From contig JAQGJK010000021.1 of assembly GCA_028290665.1 (NCBI GenBank), positions 1 to 64,000 on the forward strand: DNA of 64,000 nucleotides, written 5' to 3'. Within the stretch, counting starts at the first letter, position 1, and every line of letters starts with the position of its first letter. Below, piece by piece: positions 1-9,192 of this stretch. Position numbers and translations under genes: made by a program. Below the pieces are notes generated by a model that was not told the DNA's origin, did not search any database, and saw only the letters and a program-made list of their open reading frames with translations. Source of the stretch: Devosia sp. Lineage in GTDB: Bacteria > Pseudomonadota > Alphaproteobacteria > Rhizobiales > Devosiaceae.

Positions 1-47
1 CTGGCGAGAAGATAGTTGCGAATGGACGCCTGCTCGATTTGAGCCAT
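1..47 (-). CDS. Start of a leftward gene, possibly a Crp/Fnr-type regulator (partial)
   Basis: Only the first 15 codons are in the window, read leftward from an ATG whose complement lies at 45-47. They encode MAQIEQASIRNYLLA. A strong ribosome binding site (GGGAGG) sits 7 bases upstream. Rhizobial Crp/Fnr regulators often open with a similar 'IRNxLLAxL' helix, so that is the best guess, but there is too little sequence to be sure. The ORF track does not list it because it is open at the window edge. Confidence 0.45.
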   Translation of the reverse strand, partial: MAQIEQASIRNYLLA

Positions 48-306
48 GCTCCGCCTCCCTGATGGGGCAAGAGCACGAGCTGTCGCTGGCTATCTCTCAG
101 CCGCCTGCGCCCGGTGGATGCGTGCAAACGATGGAAACGTTCTGCGCTTGCTGACGGCCAAGGGCAAACGAATAGGTGCGGGCGTCGACAAGGGTATAAA
201 TTCGAACATTCAAGACGCAATCGACGGCCGAACGTTAGTTCATAAACATTTGTTAGTGTCAGCCTCAACGCTCTTGTCCACCGAGGACCGATCACGGAGG
301 ATTTCG

Positions 307-672
307 GTGGGTGGCGGTCGGGCAGTGGTACGGGTGCTGATCATAGAAGATGAGTGGCTGATTGCCGAGGACTTGAAGCTGACCCTTCAAGCGTTGGGTT
401 GCGAGGTCTTGGGACCGGCAGCGTCGTGCGAAAGGGCGCTGGACATTCTCAATCGCGAAAGGCCCGATGTCGCCTTCGTGGACCTTTATCTTGGCCCGGA
501 CACTTGCGAAGCGGTAATAAAGGAATGCGAGCGGCAAGGCATCTCAATAGTCGTTTGTACCGGCGAGACCAAAAAGTATCTGCCGGAATTTTGCGCCGAC
601 AAACCATTGCTCAGCAAGCCGTACACCCCTGATGACGTAGCGCGTACCTACGCCCAGCAGATGAACTCATAG
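307..672 (+). CDS. Receiver-only response regulator (CheY-like)
   Basis: A stand-alone phosphoacceptor domain of about 121 residues with no output domain. The acidic pocket (IIEDEW, near residues 12-17), the phosphoacceptor Asp in 'VAFVDL' (about residue 59) and the conserved Lys in 'LLSKPY' are all visible. The ORF track begins at 46, but the first 87 residues do not look like protein. I place the start at GTG 307, which has GGAGG 6 bases upstream; GTG 325 is an alternative. It resembles the receiver at 12901, so the two are paralogs. Single-domain receivers of this kind usually work in phosphorelays or stress signalling. No kinase lies nearby. Confidence 0.85.
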   Translation: MGGGRAVVRVLIIEDEWLIAEDLKLTLQALGCEVLGPAASCERALDILNRERPDVAFVDLYLGPDTCEAVIKECERQGISIVVCTGETKKYLPEFCADKPLLSKPYTPDDVARTYAQQMNS

Positions 673-964
673 CAAATCGCTCGAGCTCCGGCCGACGTTC
701 GGATGTCAGTCGCTTGTTCCAACTCGATAGCTTGGTGCCTCTCCTTAGGATAAAGGTGGAACAGTCACCTTGCTCCGCGAAAGGCAGGTATCAGGTTATT
801 TCAAAAAGCCCCGTTGCGATGTGGGGAAGCCGCCTCATATTGTTCGCTTTGGTACAGAACTCTGCAACTTTCGCCGGACGACATAGTTGGTGTTCACCGG
901 TTCGCCACTATGGAACTCGCCGGCTGAGAGACACGAGTGCTCCCTTCAATAAAGGAGCTTCGCT

Positions 965-1201
965 TTGCCACTGTACTTTTTTCACATATTTGACGGCATC
1001 GAGTTGCGCGACCTTGAGGGGACCGAACTCACCGATTTGGCGGCTGCACGAAAACAGGCAGTTATTACAGCTGGCGCAATCATCGCAGATCTGGGCGCAT
1101 CATCCTGGCTGGGCGACATCTGGCAAATGACCATCACTGACGCTGATGCGATCGTGCTTTTCGAACTGCATTTCCTCGACACGTCTGCAAGTCTCTCGTG
1201 A
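965..1201 (+). CDS. Small DUF6894-like protein
   Basis: A 78-residue protein opening with 'MPLYFFHIFDG', the signature of the DUF6894-like family of small alphaproteobacterial proteins (Y-F-F-H, then D..G.EL..L..A). The start is TTG, preceded by AAAGGAG at good spacing, so the rare start codon is credible. Two further family members lie at 11559-11813 and 13340-13567. The function is unknown; such genes often sit with response regulators and stress genes, as here. Confidence 0.8.
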   Translation: MPLYFFHIFDGIELRDLEGTELTDLAAARKQAVITAGAIIADLGASSWLGDIWQMTITDADAIVLFELHFLDTSASLS

Positions 1202-1406
1202 ACCCAGCTTCACAGGCAGGGCCGCCTCCGAGGCGATAGTTCTGGCAACAAGCCGGAGCGGTGCAGCTGCCATGCATGATCGCCACAGGTGCCGTTAGTC
1301 TGCTGCTAATCCTACAACGCCAGTTCGCCAGCTGCAGTCGATCGCCGTTCCTTGAAACCAATTCCGGTCACCGACGCTTTTCCTTGAACCTTGTAGGAGA
1401 TCGCCG

Positions 1407-1727
1407 ATGACTTTCCCCAATGACCCCCACGAACGCTTCCCGAAAGGTGACCACAACCGCCGCCTGGCGCTTGGTATGAACCTTGAGGATTTTGCTGCAC
1501 ATGCTGGCGTGTCCCCCGAGGAACTCCATAAATACGAATTCACGGAGCCCGATGGACCGTTCGATCTGGTCGTCGCTCAGCGCGTCGGCAACACCCTGGA
1601 AAGGCTGGAAGCATCCCACCGACCGCTGGTCGATGAGGGCCCGGTCCCCGCCGATCCAAATCTGGCAAAAGACGAGTCTCTAAGCGCCCCTATCATAACT
1701 GCGATATACAGGACGCCCGGAGTCTGA
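1407..1727 (+). CDS. Small HTH-like protein of unknown function
   Basis: A 106-residue protein starting at ATG 1407 after TAGGAG. Residues about 24-45 ('LGMNLEDFAAHAGVSPEEL') look like the helix-turn-helix of an XRE-type regulator, followed by a charged, proline-rich tail. It could be a small DNA-binding protein, but the tail matches no family I recognise. It stands alone between the DUF6894-like gene and an exported protein, with over 200 bases of upstream space for its own promoter. Confidence 0.6.
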   Translation: MTFPNDPHERFPKGDHNRRLALGMNLEDFAAHAGVSPEELHKYEFTEPDGPFDLVVAQRVGNTLERLEASHRPLVDEGPVPADPNLAKDESLSAPIITAIYRTPGV

Positions 1728-1808
1728 TTACTGGCGGGTGGCGACTTACTAAGGGATGAGCGGCCCGGCCAAACATCGCCGCCGGGCCGCTGTAACCGTC
1801 GGCAGCTA

Positions 1809-2570
1809 ATGCGAATTTTGTTTTGCTTTTACCGTGCCGTCGGCAAGCTTCTGCTGGTGTCACTGTCCCTCGTCTCGGCACATGCGGCCGAACCAAATAA
1901 GCGGTTGTCGATTTGGGACATTGCTCCAGGGTCGAACGTGGCATCGCTGCCGCCGCGCGCTGGTTTTGGGCCGCTCGCCTGCGGAAACAACGGTGGCCCG
2001 CCGGGGATAGCACTTCGGGACTGGAGCAACTTTGCGGATTGTCGGCCCGAGGCCGACGGGCTGCACGAGATCTATTTTGAATATGATGACGAGGCCGAAT
2101 ACGTCGGACGGGCGCGTGGCGAGTTCGTCCCGTTTGAACTTCTCGGCACGGCCGAAGCGTATTTTCCGGTGATTGCTTCGATCCTGATCGACGATCAGGG
2201 CGTGGTGCGAGGCCTGCGTCTCGTTACCGATCCGCGTCCGGACCAGCGGACCGGGAGCGATCTCTTCGCGCTGCGACCGCGCATCGAGCACGCGCAATTC
2301 GCCGACTACATGATCCGACGTCTGGGAATAAGTCCCGATGAATGCCTGGATTTACCGCCGGCGCCTGGAGAAACCGCTGTCATCGGCATGCTGACCAAAA
2401 GGAACTGTGCGGCCAGTTCGGAGGACGGCCGCCTGAGCTATGTCATCGAGCAGCGTTTTCTTCGAAAGCCGGGGCAGTATGACGTCGATCCAGAGACCGG
2501 GCGCGCGAGCATGGATGCGTTCGAAAGCACAGCACGCCTTGAGATCCGTTGGCTTGGCGAACCGCGCTAG
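1809..2570 (+). CDS. Exported protein of unknown function
   Basis: A 253-residue protein with an N-terminal signal peptide (hydrophobic 'LLLVSLSLVSAHA', likely cleavage after AHA near residue 27), so it should be periplasmic. Cysteines are few and scattered, and no catalytic motif is obvious. A central part (about 75-145) with alternating acidic and hydrophobic residues suggests a beta-rich fold. It ends 6 bases before the convergent end of the cytochrome operon. I do not recognise the family. Coding character is good over the full length. Confidence 0.65.
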   Translation: MRILFCFYRAVGKLLLVSLSLVSAHAAEPNKRLSIWDIAPGSNVASLPPRAGFGPLACGNNGGPPGIALRDWSNFADCRPEADGLHEIYFEYDDEAEYVGRARGEFVPFELLGTAEAYFPVIASILIDDQGVVRGLRLVTDPRPDQRTGSDLFALRPRIEHAQFADYMIRRLGISPDECLDLPPAPGETAVIGMLTKRNCAASSEDGRLSYVIEQRFLRKPGQYDVDPETGRASMDAFESTARLEIRWLGEPR

Positions 2571-2576
2571 CGGTCT

Positions 2577-3110
2577 CTAGCGCAGCGAATAGAGGTAAGT
2601 TGCGACGTCACGCGCCTCATCTCGCGAGATGCCGGTACGCGGCATGGCCGTCTGAGGGTCCATGCGTTGAGGGTCGACGATCCAGTCGAGCAGGTTGTCG
2701 ACGGTCGACGGAGCAATCCCGGCGACGTAGATTTCCCGTGCTACACCGTTTAGCGAGGGACCGGACTGCCCTACGGCCTCTGGAACACCGCGGATGCTGT
2801 GGCAGCCGGCACAGCCAAAGCGAACGATCAGCGCGGGGGCACGATCCGGGTTGCCACCGACGATCGCGATGGCCGATTGACGCTGTTCGGCGTCGAGGCG
2901 GATTTGATGGTAAGCATAGGTCGCGATGCCGCTGCCGGCCAGCAGAGCGGCGACGAGAGTCAGCTTCAGCCAGGCGGGCATGACTGAAGCCGGCAGCCGC
3001 GCAGGAATGACGACTTTGACCGGCAAGGCTGCGCTGGCCGGTGTTTGGCCCGCATGAACCTCGCGGCCAAGGGGAACATCCAGTCGAGGTGGCTTCGATT
3101 CATTCGGCAT
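2577..3110 (-). CDS. Membrane-anchored cytochrome c
   Basis: A 177-residue monohaem cytochrome c. A membrane segment (about residues 46-66) precedes a periplasmic haem domain with the binding motif CAGCH (residues 100-104); a Met in 'TAMPRTGIS' is the likely distal ligand. It is the last gene of the oxidase operon and overlaps the CtaG-like gene by 11 bases. The tail resembles the haem domain of the subunit II protein in the same operon ('CHAIRG' and 'CHSIRG'), which suggests duplication. By context it passes electrons into the caa3 oxidase. Confidence 0.85.
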   Translation of the reverse strand: MPNESKPPRLDVPLGREVHAGQTPASAALPVKVVIPARLPASVMPAWLKLTLVAALLAGSGIATYAYHQIRLDAEQRQSAIAIVGGNPDRAPALIVRFGCAGCHSIRGVPEAVGQSGPSLNGVAREIYVAGIAPSTVDNLLDWIVDPQRMDPQTAMPRTGISRDEARDVATYLYSLR

Positions 3111-3987
3111 GGGCAGCCTGCCGTGACATCTGGGGAAGCGATGAACGCCCTATCCAGAGCGCCGCAAGGGTAAGGGCCGCGCCAGCATAAACCATGCCGC
3201 CCGGCACCCACATGATGATCCCCGCCAGCTGCTGATCCATGAGCGGCGTGAGGTTCCAAGAACTGGCCGCGGTCGACTGGTAAGGATAAACTGGGCGCGG
3301 TGACAGCGCGATCAGGGCTCCGAGGACGGCAGTGTGCAAAGCGGTCACGAACAGCAGGCCGATCCCGCCGGCGCGGATCCTACCGCGCTCCACTCCCTCG
3401 AGCACCCCCCACCAGAACAGGAAGGCCGTGAAGACAAAGCTCAGGTGCTGCGCCCAGTGCACCCATTCGATCTGCAAGGCTGTCCCGAACAGGCTGGGCA
3501 CATGCCAGACCCAAATGGCGATGGCGTGCAGGACGGTGGCGACAAGCGGTGCCGTCAACACGTCCCAGAACAACAGAAATGCCAGGTTGCGTACGCCAAC
3601 TGCGACGCTGCGGCGCCAAGCGGTTGGAAAAGCCCACAGCATCGGGCCTAAGGGGCGCGACAGGATCAGCAGCGGCGCGGCGAGTGTCATAACCAGCTCG
3701 TGCTCTATCATGTGTGCAGTGAACAGCCTCCGGCTCCAATCGTGCAACGGGGTCAGGAGTGCTCCCGCGAGGACCAGCCAACCCGCGAGAAACAGGGCTA
3801 CCTGAATCGGGGTGGCGCCTCGCGCAACGCCCGCGGCCCGCCAGAGACGGATCACTCCGACCGCGTAGAGCACGAGCGAAATTCCAAGCGGCGCGGTAAT
3901 TGCCAGATCTGTGGTCCAGCCGGCGATCGTCACTCCGCTAAAGCAACTTGCCAGGCCGAACAGACGGTCCATTTCGGTGAAGCTCAC
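3100..3987 (-). CDS. ctaG: Cytochrome c oxidase assembly factor, caa3_CtaG family
   Basis: A polytopic membrane protein of about 295 residues of the caa3_CtaG family, which assists assembly of caa3-type oxidases (probably CuB delivery) and is unrelated to Cox11. Histidine-rich segments 'AHMIEHELVM' and 'VHWAQHLSF' fit the family. The ORF track starts at 3996; a GTG at 3987 forms a GTGA overlap with the upstream stop and is a more natural coupled start, with AGGGG upstream. It sits directly behind the structural subunits, as in other caa3 operons. Confidence 0.85.
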   Translation of the reverse strand: MSFTEMDRLFGLASCFSGVTIAGWTTDLAITAPLGISLVLYAVGVIRLWRAAGVARGATPIQVALFLAGWLVLAGALLTPLHDWSRRLFTAHMIEHELVMTLAAPLLILSRPLGPMLWAFPTAWRRSVAVGVRNLAFLLFWDVLTAPLVATVLHAIAIWVWHVPSLFGTALQIEWVHWAQHLSFVFTAFLFWWGVLEGVERGRIRAGGIGLLFVTALHTAVLGALIALSPRPVYPYQSTAASSWNLTPLMDQQLAGIIMWVPGGMVYAGAALTLAALWIGRSSLPQMSRQAAHAE

Positions 3988-4337
3988 GAGACGCACCCCT
4001 GAAAGAACAGCGCAGCCACGCCCTGGAGTGCAATTACGCTGCCAAACAGTGACCCCAGGGCGACACCGATGCCGGAAATGAGGAGGAGCGGCTGAAAACT
4101 GCGCGAGTGCTCGAGATCAAGCCCGGTCGCGTACTCTTTGAAATAACGCAGCGATTCAGCCCCGGCGTACAGGCTGATGGAAGCCAGAGCGGCCGTCGTG
4201 CCAGCGATGATCCATCTGGCAGCATCGCCGCACAGCGATGCGGCGATCACTGAATTGAGCAAGGTCGAAACCCCCCAAGCGAGCGGCCCCGCGAAGGCGG
4301 CCCAGCTGATGCGCGTCTGGCCCCCAACGTCGCGCAT
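3984..4337 (-). CDS. Small oxidase-operon membrane protein (possible accessory subunit)
   Basis: A 117-residue protein with about three hydrophobic segments. Its ATG (complement at 4335-4337) overlaps the stop of subunit III in an ATGA junction, so the long out-of-frame N-terminus in the ORF track (to 4751) is not real. Small membrane proteins often follow subunit III in oxidase operons and act as accessory subunits, but the sequence is not diagnostic. It overlaps the ctaG-like gene downstream by 4 bases. Confidence 0.7.
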   Translation of the reverse strand: MRDVGGQTRISWAAFAGPLAWGVSTLLNSVIAASLCGDAARWIIAGTTAALASISLYAGAESLRYFKEYATGLDLEHSRSFQPLLLISGIGVALGSLFGSVIALQGVAALFFQGCVS

Positions 4338-4948
4338 CACGGGCTCCACACACGCGGAAACCAGTAGATGAGGCCGTAGACCGGTAGCCAGGCCGCGAGG
4401 ACGAAGTAAACGAATACCGCATCGTCCTCGACCGCGGAAAATCGTTTGCCGCTGGTATGTCCAGTCAAAAACAGGGCGGTGACGAAGAAGGTGTCGATCA
4501 GGTCGGCGACAATATGCGTGGTGTGAACCACGAGGATGAACCAGACCACCGAGCCATAGGCATTGGTATCCCAGCGCACATTCAGCGCGCCGAACTCGAA
4601 GCCGCGAATGACGCAGGCAATGGTACCCATGGTGCACAGGACTACCAGCAGGATCTGGACTTTCCTTTTGTCCTCGCGCTGCGCGTATTTCTTGGCCATC
4701 GTTGCGGGCACGAGGCTGGCGAACATCAGCACGGTCATCAGATTCCCCCACAACAGATCGGGGGGCGGGGCACTGAGCGGCCAGTCCGGGTTGAGCAAGG
4801 CGAGATAGAGATAGCTACCGCAGGCATAGGCGAGCGCTGCGGATTCCATGACGATGAGCAGGATGCTGCCCCACCAGGTGGTCATCCGACTGCCGAATGC
4901 ATACTTGGGCAGCGCGCTCATGTCGGCGGCGGGACCGGGCTCGCTCAT
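4337..4948 (-). CDS. ctaE: Cytochrome c oxidase subunit III
   Basis: A 203-residue membrane protein of the haem-copper oxidase subunit III family. Five hydrophobic segments are visible, with the family's buried acidic helix 'SILLIVMESAALAYACG' and a histidine segment 'LVVHTTHIVADLID'. The start at 4948 overlaps the stop of subunit I (ATGA); the extra 27 residues in the ORF track lie inside subunit I and are unlikely. Length is typical of the five-helix form found in caa3 and some bacterial aa3 oxidases. Confidence 0.9.
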   Translation of the reverse strand: MSEPGPAADMSALPKYAFGSRMTTWWGSILLIVMESAALAYACGSYLYLALLNPDWPLSAPPPDLLWGNLMTVLMFASLVPATMAKKYAQREDKRKVQILLVVLCTMGTIACVIRGFEFGALNVRWDTNAYGSVVWFILVVHTTHIVADLIDTFFVTALFLTGHTSGKRFSAVEDDAVFVYFVLAAWLPVYGLIYWFPRVWSP

Positions 4949-6855
4949 GTATCGTCCACTGCCTGTTTGGGCCAGAACCACGCGATCAGGACCGCCGTCA
5001 TCGGGACGGCGAACCAGACCACCGCCCACTGGGTGAAGATCGTCCCGATAAACAGCGCCGTCGTGGCGATGGCACTGATCAGCGGCCAGATGGTGCTCCG
5101 TGGCGACGTTTCGCGCAGGTCGGGCCGCGCTTCGGCAAGGCTGGTGACCAGCACTTCGCGCGTATCGACGCTAAGGCCGCTGACCGTCAGGAGGCCCCCG
5201 CGATCGCTCCAGAGCGGGTGGCGACTGGCCACCAAAGGGATACGGTCGAAGTTATGCGGGCGCGGCGGCGATGCAGCAGCCCATTCGAGACCGGGTGCGT
5301 CCCAGGGATTGTCCGGCGCATCGGGCTCCCGGCGTAGCGCCGCGATGACGTTCCAGCCAAAAAGCATGAAACTCACAAAGAACAGCAGCGCACCCCCGCT
5401 CACCAGAAGATTAATGTCACCCCACCCCGAATTGGCCGGGTAGGTGTAAACGCGCCGTGGCATGCCCCCGAGCCCCAGGAGATGCATCGGGAAGAAGGTG
5501 AGGTTGAAACCGATGAACGCCAGCGCAAAATGCCATTGTCCAAGCCGTTCGCTCAATAGGCGTCCGCTGAATTTGGGGAACCAGTAATAAGTCGCTCCGA
5601 GCAGCGGAAACACCGACCCGCCGATAAGCACGTAGTGGAAGTGGGCGACGACGAAGTATGTATCGTGGACCTGTGTGTTGATCGGTACCGACGCCAGCAT
5701 GACGCCACTCAGGCCTCCGAACACGAAGGTGACGATGAAGCCGATGGCAAACAGCATTGGCGTTGCGAAACGGGGGCGGCCGTCCCAGAGCGTTGCGACC
5801 CAGCAGAAAATCTGGATACCGTTCGGCACGGCGATGAGCGCGCTCGATGCCGTGAACAGGGCCGAGCCCAGTTGGGGCAGGCCGGTCGCGAACATGTGGT
5901 GGACCCAGAGCCCGAAGGACAGGAAGCCGACCGCAATTATGGATAGCACCAAGTACAGGTAGCCGAACGCAGGTCGCCGGCTGAACACCATGATGATTTC
6001 TGACACCATACCAGTCGCCGGCAGGAAGATAATGTAGACCTCGGGATGCCCGAAGAACCAGAACAGGTGCTGCCAAAGCAACGCATCGCCGCCCTCCGCG
6101 GGGTTGAAGAAATGCATGCCGAGCAGCCGGTCGAGGATCAGCATTGTCGATCCCGTCATCACCGCGGGCATCGCGAGCAGCACGGCAAAACTGGTAACCA
6201 GTTGCGCCCAGACGAATAGCGGAATGCGGTCGAGCGACATGCCGGGCGCTCGCTGCTTGAATACGGTGACGATCACCTCGACGGCGATCGCCAGGGCCGA
6301 CACCTCGGTGAAGGTGATCATCTGAGCCCAGAAGTCGACGCGTTTGCCCGGGGAGAACTCCGGCCCGGACAGCGGAACGTAGGCGAACCACCCCGTATCG
6401 GCGCCGATATTGAGGGCGAAGGCGACCCAGATCATCACGCCCCCGAACAGGTAGACCCAGTAGCTGAACGCATTGAGGCGCGGAAAGGCAATGTTGCGCG
6501 TACCTACCATCAATGGCACGAGATATACCGCGAAGGCCTCCATCACCGGCACGGCAAACAGGAACATCATTGTGGTCCCGTGCATGGTGAACAGCTGGTC
6601 GTAAAGATCGGGACTGATGAGGTTGGCTTCGGGCCGCGAAAGCTGCAGTCGCATTGCCATGGCGGCCAGGCCGCCGAGGCCGAGAAAAATGAACGCGGTG
6701 ACGATGTACCGTCGCCCGACGATCTTGTGGTCAACTGTCGTCAGCGCGCCCCAAATCCCGCCTGCAGTGCCCCAGGTGAGCGCGAGTCGGGCGCGCAATT
6801 CATCCGGTGCCAGCCCGGTGTCCAGTTGCCCTTCGATGTCCGGCATCTGCGTCAC
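4945..6855 (-). CDS. ctaD: Cytochrome c oxidase subunit I (caa3-type)
   Basis: A 636-residue catalytic subunit that holds the haem a/a3-CuB centre and reduces oxygen while pumping protons. Family motifs are present in order: 'TMHGTTMMF' (low-spin haem ligand region), 'FFGHPEVYIIFLP' (CuB His, cross-linked Tyr and the Glu of A1-type oxidases), 'WVHHMF' and 'VVAHFHYVLIGG' (haem ligands). It is longer than the minimal subunit; the C-terminal 100 residues add a soluble linker and two helices but no fused subunit III. Overlaps of 4 bases with both neighbours indicate coupled translation. Confidence 0.97.
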   Translation of the reverse strand: MTQMPDIEGQLDTGLAPDELRARLALTWGTAGGIWGALTTVDHKIVGRRYIVTAFIFLGLGGLAAMAMRLQLSRPEANLISPDLYDQLFTMHGTTMMFLFAVPVMEAFAVYLVPLMVGTRNIAFPRLNAFSYWVYLFGGVMIWVAFALNIGADTGWFAYVPLSGPEFSPGKRVDFWAQMITFTEVSALAIAVEVIVTVFKQRAPGMSLDRIPLFVWAQLVTSFAVLLAMPAVMTGSTMLILDRLLGMHFFNPAEGGDALLWQHLFWFFGHPEVYIIFLPATGMVSEIIMVFSRRPAFGYLYLVLSIIAVGFLSFGLWVHHMFATGLPQLGSALFTASSALIAVPNGIQIFCWVATLWDGRPRFATPMLFAIGFIVTFVFGGLSGVMLASVPINTQVHDTYFVVAHFHYVLIGGSVFPLLGATYYWFPKFSGRLLSERLGQWHFALAFIGFNLTFFPMHLLGLGGMPRRVYTYPANSGWGDINLLVSGGALLFFVSFMLFGWNVIAALRREPDAPDNPWDAPGLEWAAASPPRPHNFDRIPLVASRHPLWSDRGGLLTVSGLSVDTREVLVTSLAEARPDLRETSPRSTIWPLISAIATTALFIGTIFTQWAVVWFAVPMTAVLIAWFWPKQAVDDT

Positions 6856-7859
6856 TCGAGGCTCTCCAGATAGTCGAGCAGTGGGTGCAGATCAGCCGGC
6901 CGGAGCATGACCAGCGGCATATGGACTCCGGGCTTCGTGCCTTGCGGGTCGGTGATCCAGGCGGCGAGCGCACCACGCGTCAGCGGCAGCGTTCCGGCGC
7001 CGAGCATGCTGCGGCTCGCGAGATGCGTGAGGTCCGGACCGGTGCGGCCACCTGCCGGGGTGCCGCGGATGGCATGGCAACTGACGCACGGGTTGCTTAG
7101 AAAGACCTCGAGACCGGCTTTCTCGCCGTCCGTATCAGGCGACGCCGCCGGGGCCGTCTGGGCGGTCCGCCAGTCCGAGAAATCCTCGGGCGTTTCCGCA
7201 CGGACGACGATCGCCATGTGAGCATGCTGCGCGCCGCAAAATTCGGCGCACTGTCCGCGATAGGTGCCTGGCTCTTCGATAGTAAACTGAACCTGGTTCT
7301 CGCGACCGGTAATGGCATCCATCTTACCCATCAGGCTGGGCACCCAGAAGCTGTGAATGACGTCGCTCGATGTCAACTTGAGGGTTATCGGAACGCCGAC
7401 CGGCAGGTGCAATTCATTGGCGGTCGTAAACGTTCGGGACGGATCGGCATCCTCATACTGGATTTCCCACCACCATTGGTGGCCGACGATCTTGAGCGTC
7501 AACCCGGCATCGCCAGGACTGAACAGGCGGGCCTGCGCATCGTAGCTTACGAGCGAAAGTCCGACTACAATCACGCCAGTGGCAAGCGCCAGCGCCGAAA
7601 CAATCCGCCCATAGCGCTGCTCGGCGACCGGCTGCAGGGCCAGAGGATCGTCGCCGATTGGCCGGCTTCTCATCAGGCCCACGGCGAGGACCAGCAGCAC
7701 GAGCACCCAGATGAGCATGAGAACGGCGAGAAAGCTCCAGAACAGGTTCGCCAGAGTGACGGCCTCGGGTCCCGCCGGGAGAATGACCGATTGATGCCGA
7801 TCGCAACCCGCCAGCAAAAGCGGCACCACGGCGATAATGGCCGCCCTCAGCGCTCTCAT
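6852..7859 (-). CDS. ctaC: Cytochrome c oxidase subunit II with fused cytochrome c domain
   Basis: A 335-residue subunit II of caa3 type. A lipoprotein-like signal ('LLLAGC', Cys19) and two membrane helices precede the CuA domain, with ligands visible as H169, C204, E206, C208, H212 and M215 ('CAEFCGAQHAHM'). A C-terminal cytochrome c domain carries CVSCH (258-262). The fused haem lets the oxidase accept electrons directly from small cytochromes c. It overlaps ctaD and the upstream cytochrome gene by 4 bases each. Confidence 0.97.
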   Translation of the reverse strand: MRALRAAIIAVVPLLLAGCDRHQSVILPAGPEAVTLANLFWSFLAVLMLIWVLVLLVLAVGLMRSRPIGDDPLALQPVAEQRYGRIVSALALATGVIVVGLSLVSYDAQARLFSPGDAGLTLKIVGHQWWWEIQYEDADPSRTFTTANELHLPVGVPITLKLTSSDVIHSFWVPSLMGKMDAITGRENQVQFTIEEPGTYRGQCAEFCGAQHAHMAIVVRAETPEDFSDWRTAQTAPAASPDTDGEKAGLEVFLSNPCVSCHAIRGTPAGGRTGPDLTHLASRSMLGAGTLPLTRGALAAWITDPQGTKPGVHMPLVMLRPADLHPLLDYLESLE

Positions 7860-8413
7860 TGCGGCATCTGTCCCGAGGGCGGCGCCGTGCCGCCATCGAT
7901 GGGAGGCTGCGATTCGAGCTGACCCTCGGGCGGGTGGGGATTGAGGTCGTCGTTACGGCCGGACGCGGCATCGCTGGGCACGTTGTTGCCGAGCGACCGT
8001 ACAAAAGCGGCGATCTGCCAAATCTGCTCGTCGGTAAGCTTGCCGCGGAACGACGGCATGCCATTGGGCCGCCCTTCGTAGATGGTGCTGACGATTTCCT
8101 CGAGGTCGCCGCCATAAATCCAGGTGTCGTCCATCAGCGGCGGGCCCGAATCGCCGCCGCCATTGGCATGGCAGCCATTGCAGTTGAACCAGGTGTAATA
8201 TTTCTTGCCCTGGGAAACGTGATAGGCGTTTCCCTCGTATTGACCGGCCAGGCCCGAGGGCGGCGGGGGGCTGCCACCCCCGGGTATGATGGAACTGAGG
8301 GTGACTTTGGGTTCCATGCCCGATACGGCCGGATCGGGACGCGTTTCGCGGTCCTCCCGCTCGCAGGCCGAAATACCGAGGGCCAGCACCATGACGATGG
8401 CAATCCGCTTCAT
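7856..8413 (-). CDS. Cytochrome c lipoprotein, probable electron acceptor of the quinoprotein
   Basis: A 185-residue class I cytochrome c with a lipoprotein signal ('LGISAC', Cys17) and one haem site CNGCH (78-82). The stretch 'NGGGDSGPPLMDDTWIYGG' and the Met in 'NGMPSFRG' resemble cytochromes that partner PQQ alcohol dehydrogenases (cytochrome cL, XoxG and PedF type). Lying between the dehydrogenase and the oxidase genes, it is the natural electron carrier from PQQ to subunit II. A proline/glycine-rich linker (about 45-56) separates anchor and haem domain. Confidence 0.88.
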   Translation of the reverse strand: MKRIAIVMVLALGISACEREDRETRPDPAVSGMEPKVTLSSIIPGGGSPPPPSGLAGQYEGNAYHVSQGKKYYTWFNCNGCHANGGGDSGPPLMDDTWIYGGDLEEIVSTIYEGRPNGMPSFRGKLTDEQIWQIAAFVRSLGNNVPSDAASGRNDDLNPHPPEGQLESQPPIDGGTAPPSGQMPQ

Positions 8414-9192
8414 GGCGCAGCCGGGCGGTCGAGCCGCGGAATGTCGAACTCGGCGAGGATGGCGTCGACCTCTGCCCTGCGCCGCAAAAGCGCGTCTTCG
8501 ATTTCCATGCGCAGTTCGCCCTCATCGAGACGCACCGCAACGTGGACATCGAATACCTGCGCGATTCCCGACGAATCTTCGAGTTCGCGGAGCGGCGTGA
8601 CTGTCAGTGGCACTGGCGCACGGGCCGCAAAAAAACCGGCGACCGGACCCCAGATAATGGCGACATCGATTTCGCCCTTGGCAACCGCGTCGACCAGAGC
8701 CGACCGGTCGCCAGCGGGGCCGGATTCAACGAAGGCGCTGTAAAGGCGCACCGTAGTTCCGATACCTCGTGCCGCAAGCGCCGAGGCTGGAGGCGTTCCG
8801 AACCCCGTGCCAATCGCGAGCTCGCGCAAGACCGGATCGTCGTAGCTTCTCACAGGGCTCGCGTCGGCACGGGTAACGAAGGCAAAGGTGGAGCGATAGT
8901 ATGGCGGATAGGCATTGAGCACGGCTGTGCTGCGGAGCATGCTCATCACCAGGTCGCACCTACCCTCATCCAGCGCGTCAACAACCGAGCCTTGCGGTTC
9001 GGACCACCAGAGATAATCGACGGTGCGGCCAAGCTCGGCTCCGAGCAATTCGGCAAGGTGGTTTTCAAAACCATCGCCGGCACGGTTGGAGAACGGCAAA
9101 TTGTCCGGGTCGGCGCAGACTCTGAGATCTGCGGCAGCGGCACTGCCCAGCATCGCCAGCCCCATCGTGGCGCTAAGGAAGGCCGAACACAT
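8410..9192 (-). CDS. xoxJ: XoxJ/MoxJ-like periplasmic binding protein
   Basis: A 260-residue periplasmic protein of the quinoprotein-dehydrogenase-associated solute-binding family (MxaJ/XoxJ type). After a signal peptide ('GLAMLGSAAA') comes 'DLRVCADPDNLPFSNRAGDG', the family's characteristic opening. Homologs in methylotrophs associate with the PQQ dehydrogenase and are thought to help its activation; no transporter genes accompany it. The start is placed at ATG 9192, preceded by GGGAGG at 8 bases, so it overlaps the end of the dehydrogenase gene by 20 bases. The longer ORF-track version reads antisense-like sequence inside that gene. Confidence 0.85.
   Translation of the reverse strand: MCSAFLSATMGLAMLGSAAAADLRVCADPDNLPFSNRAGDGFENHLAELLGAELGRTVDYLWWSEPQGSVVDALDEGRCDLVMSMLRSTAVLNAYPPYYRSTFAFVTRADASPVRSYDDPVLRELAIGTGFGTPPASALAARGIGTTVRLYSAFVESGPAGDRSALVDAVAKGEIDVAIIWGPVAGFFAARAPVPLTVTPLRELEDSSGIAQVFDVHVAVRLDEGELRMEIEDALLRRRAEVDAILAEFDIPRLDRPAAP

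Noticed and set aside
4457-5443. 328-residue plus-strand ORF inside the oxidase genes
   Set aside because: It is antisense to ctaE and ctaD, has a shadow composition and no family features.
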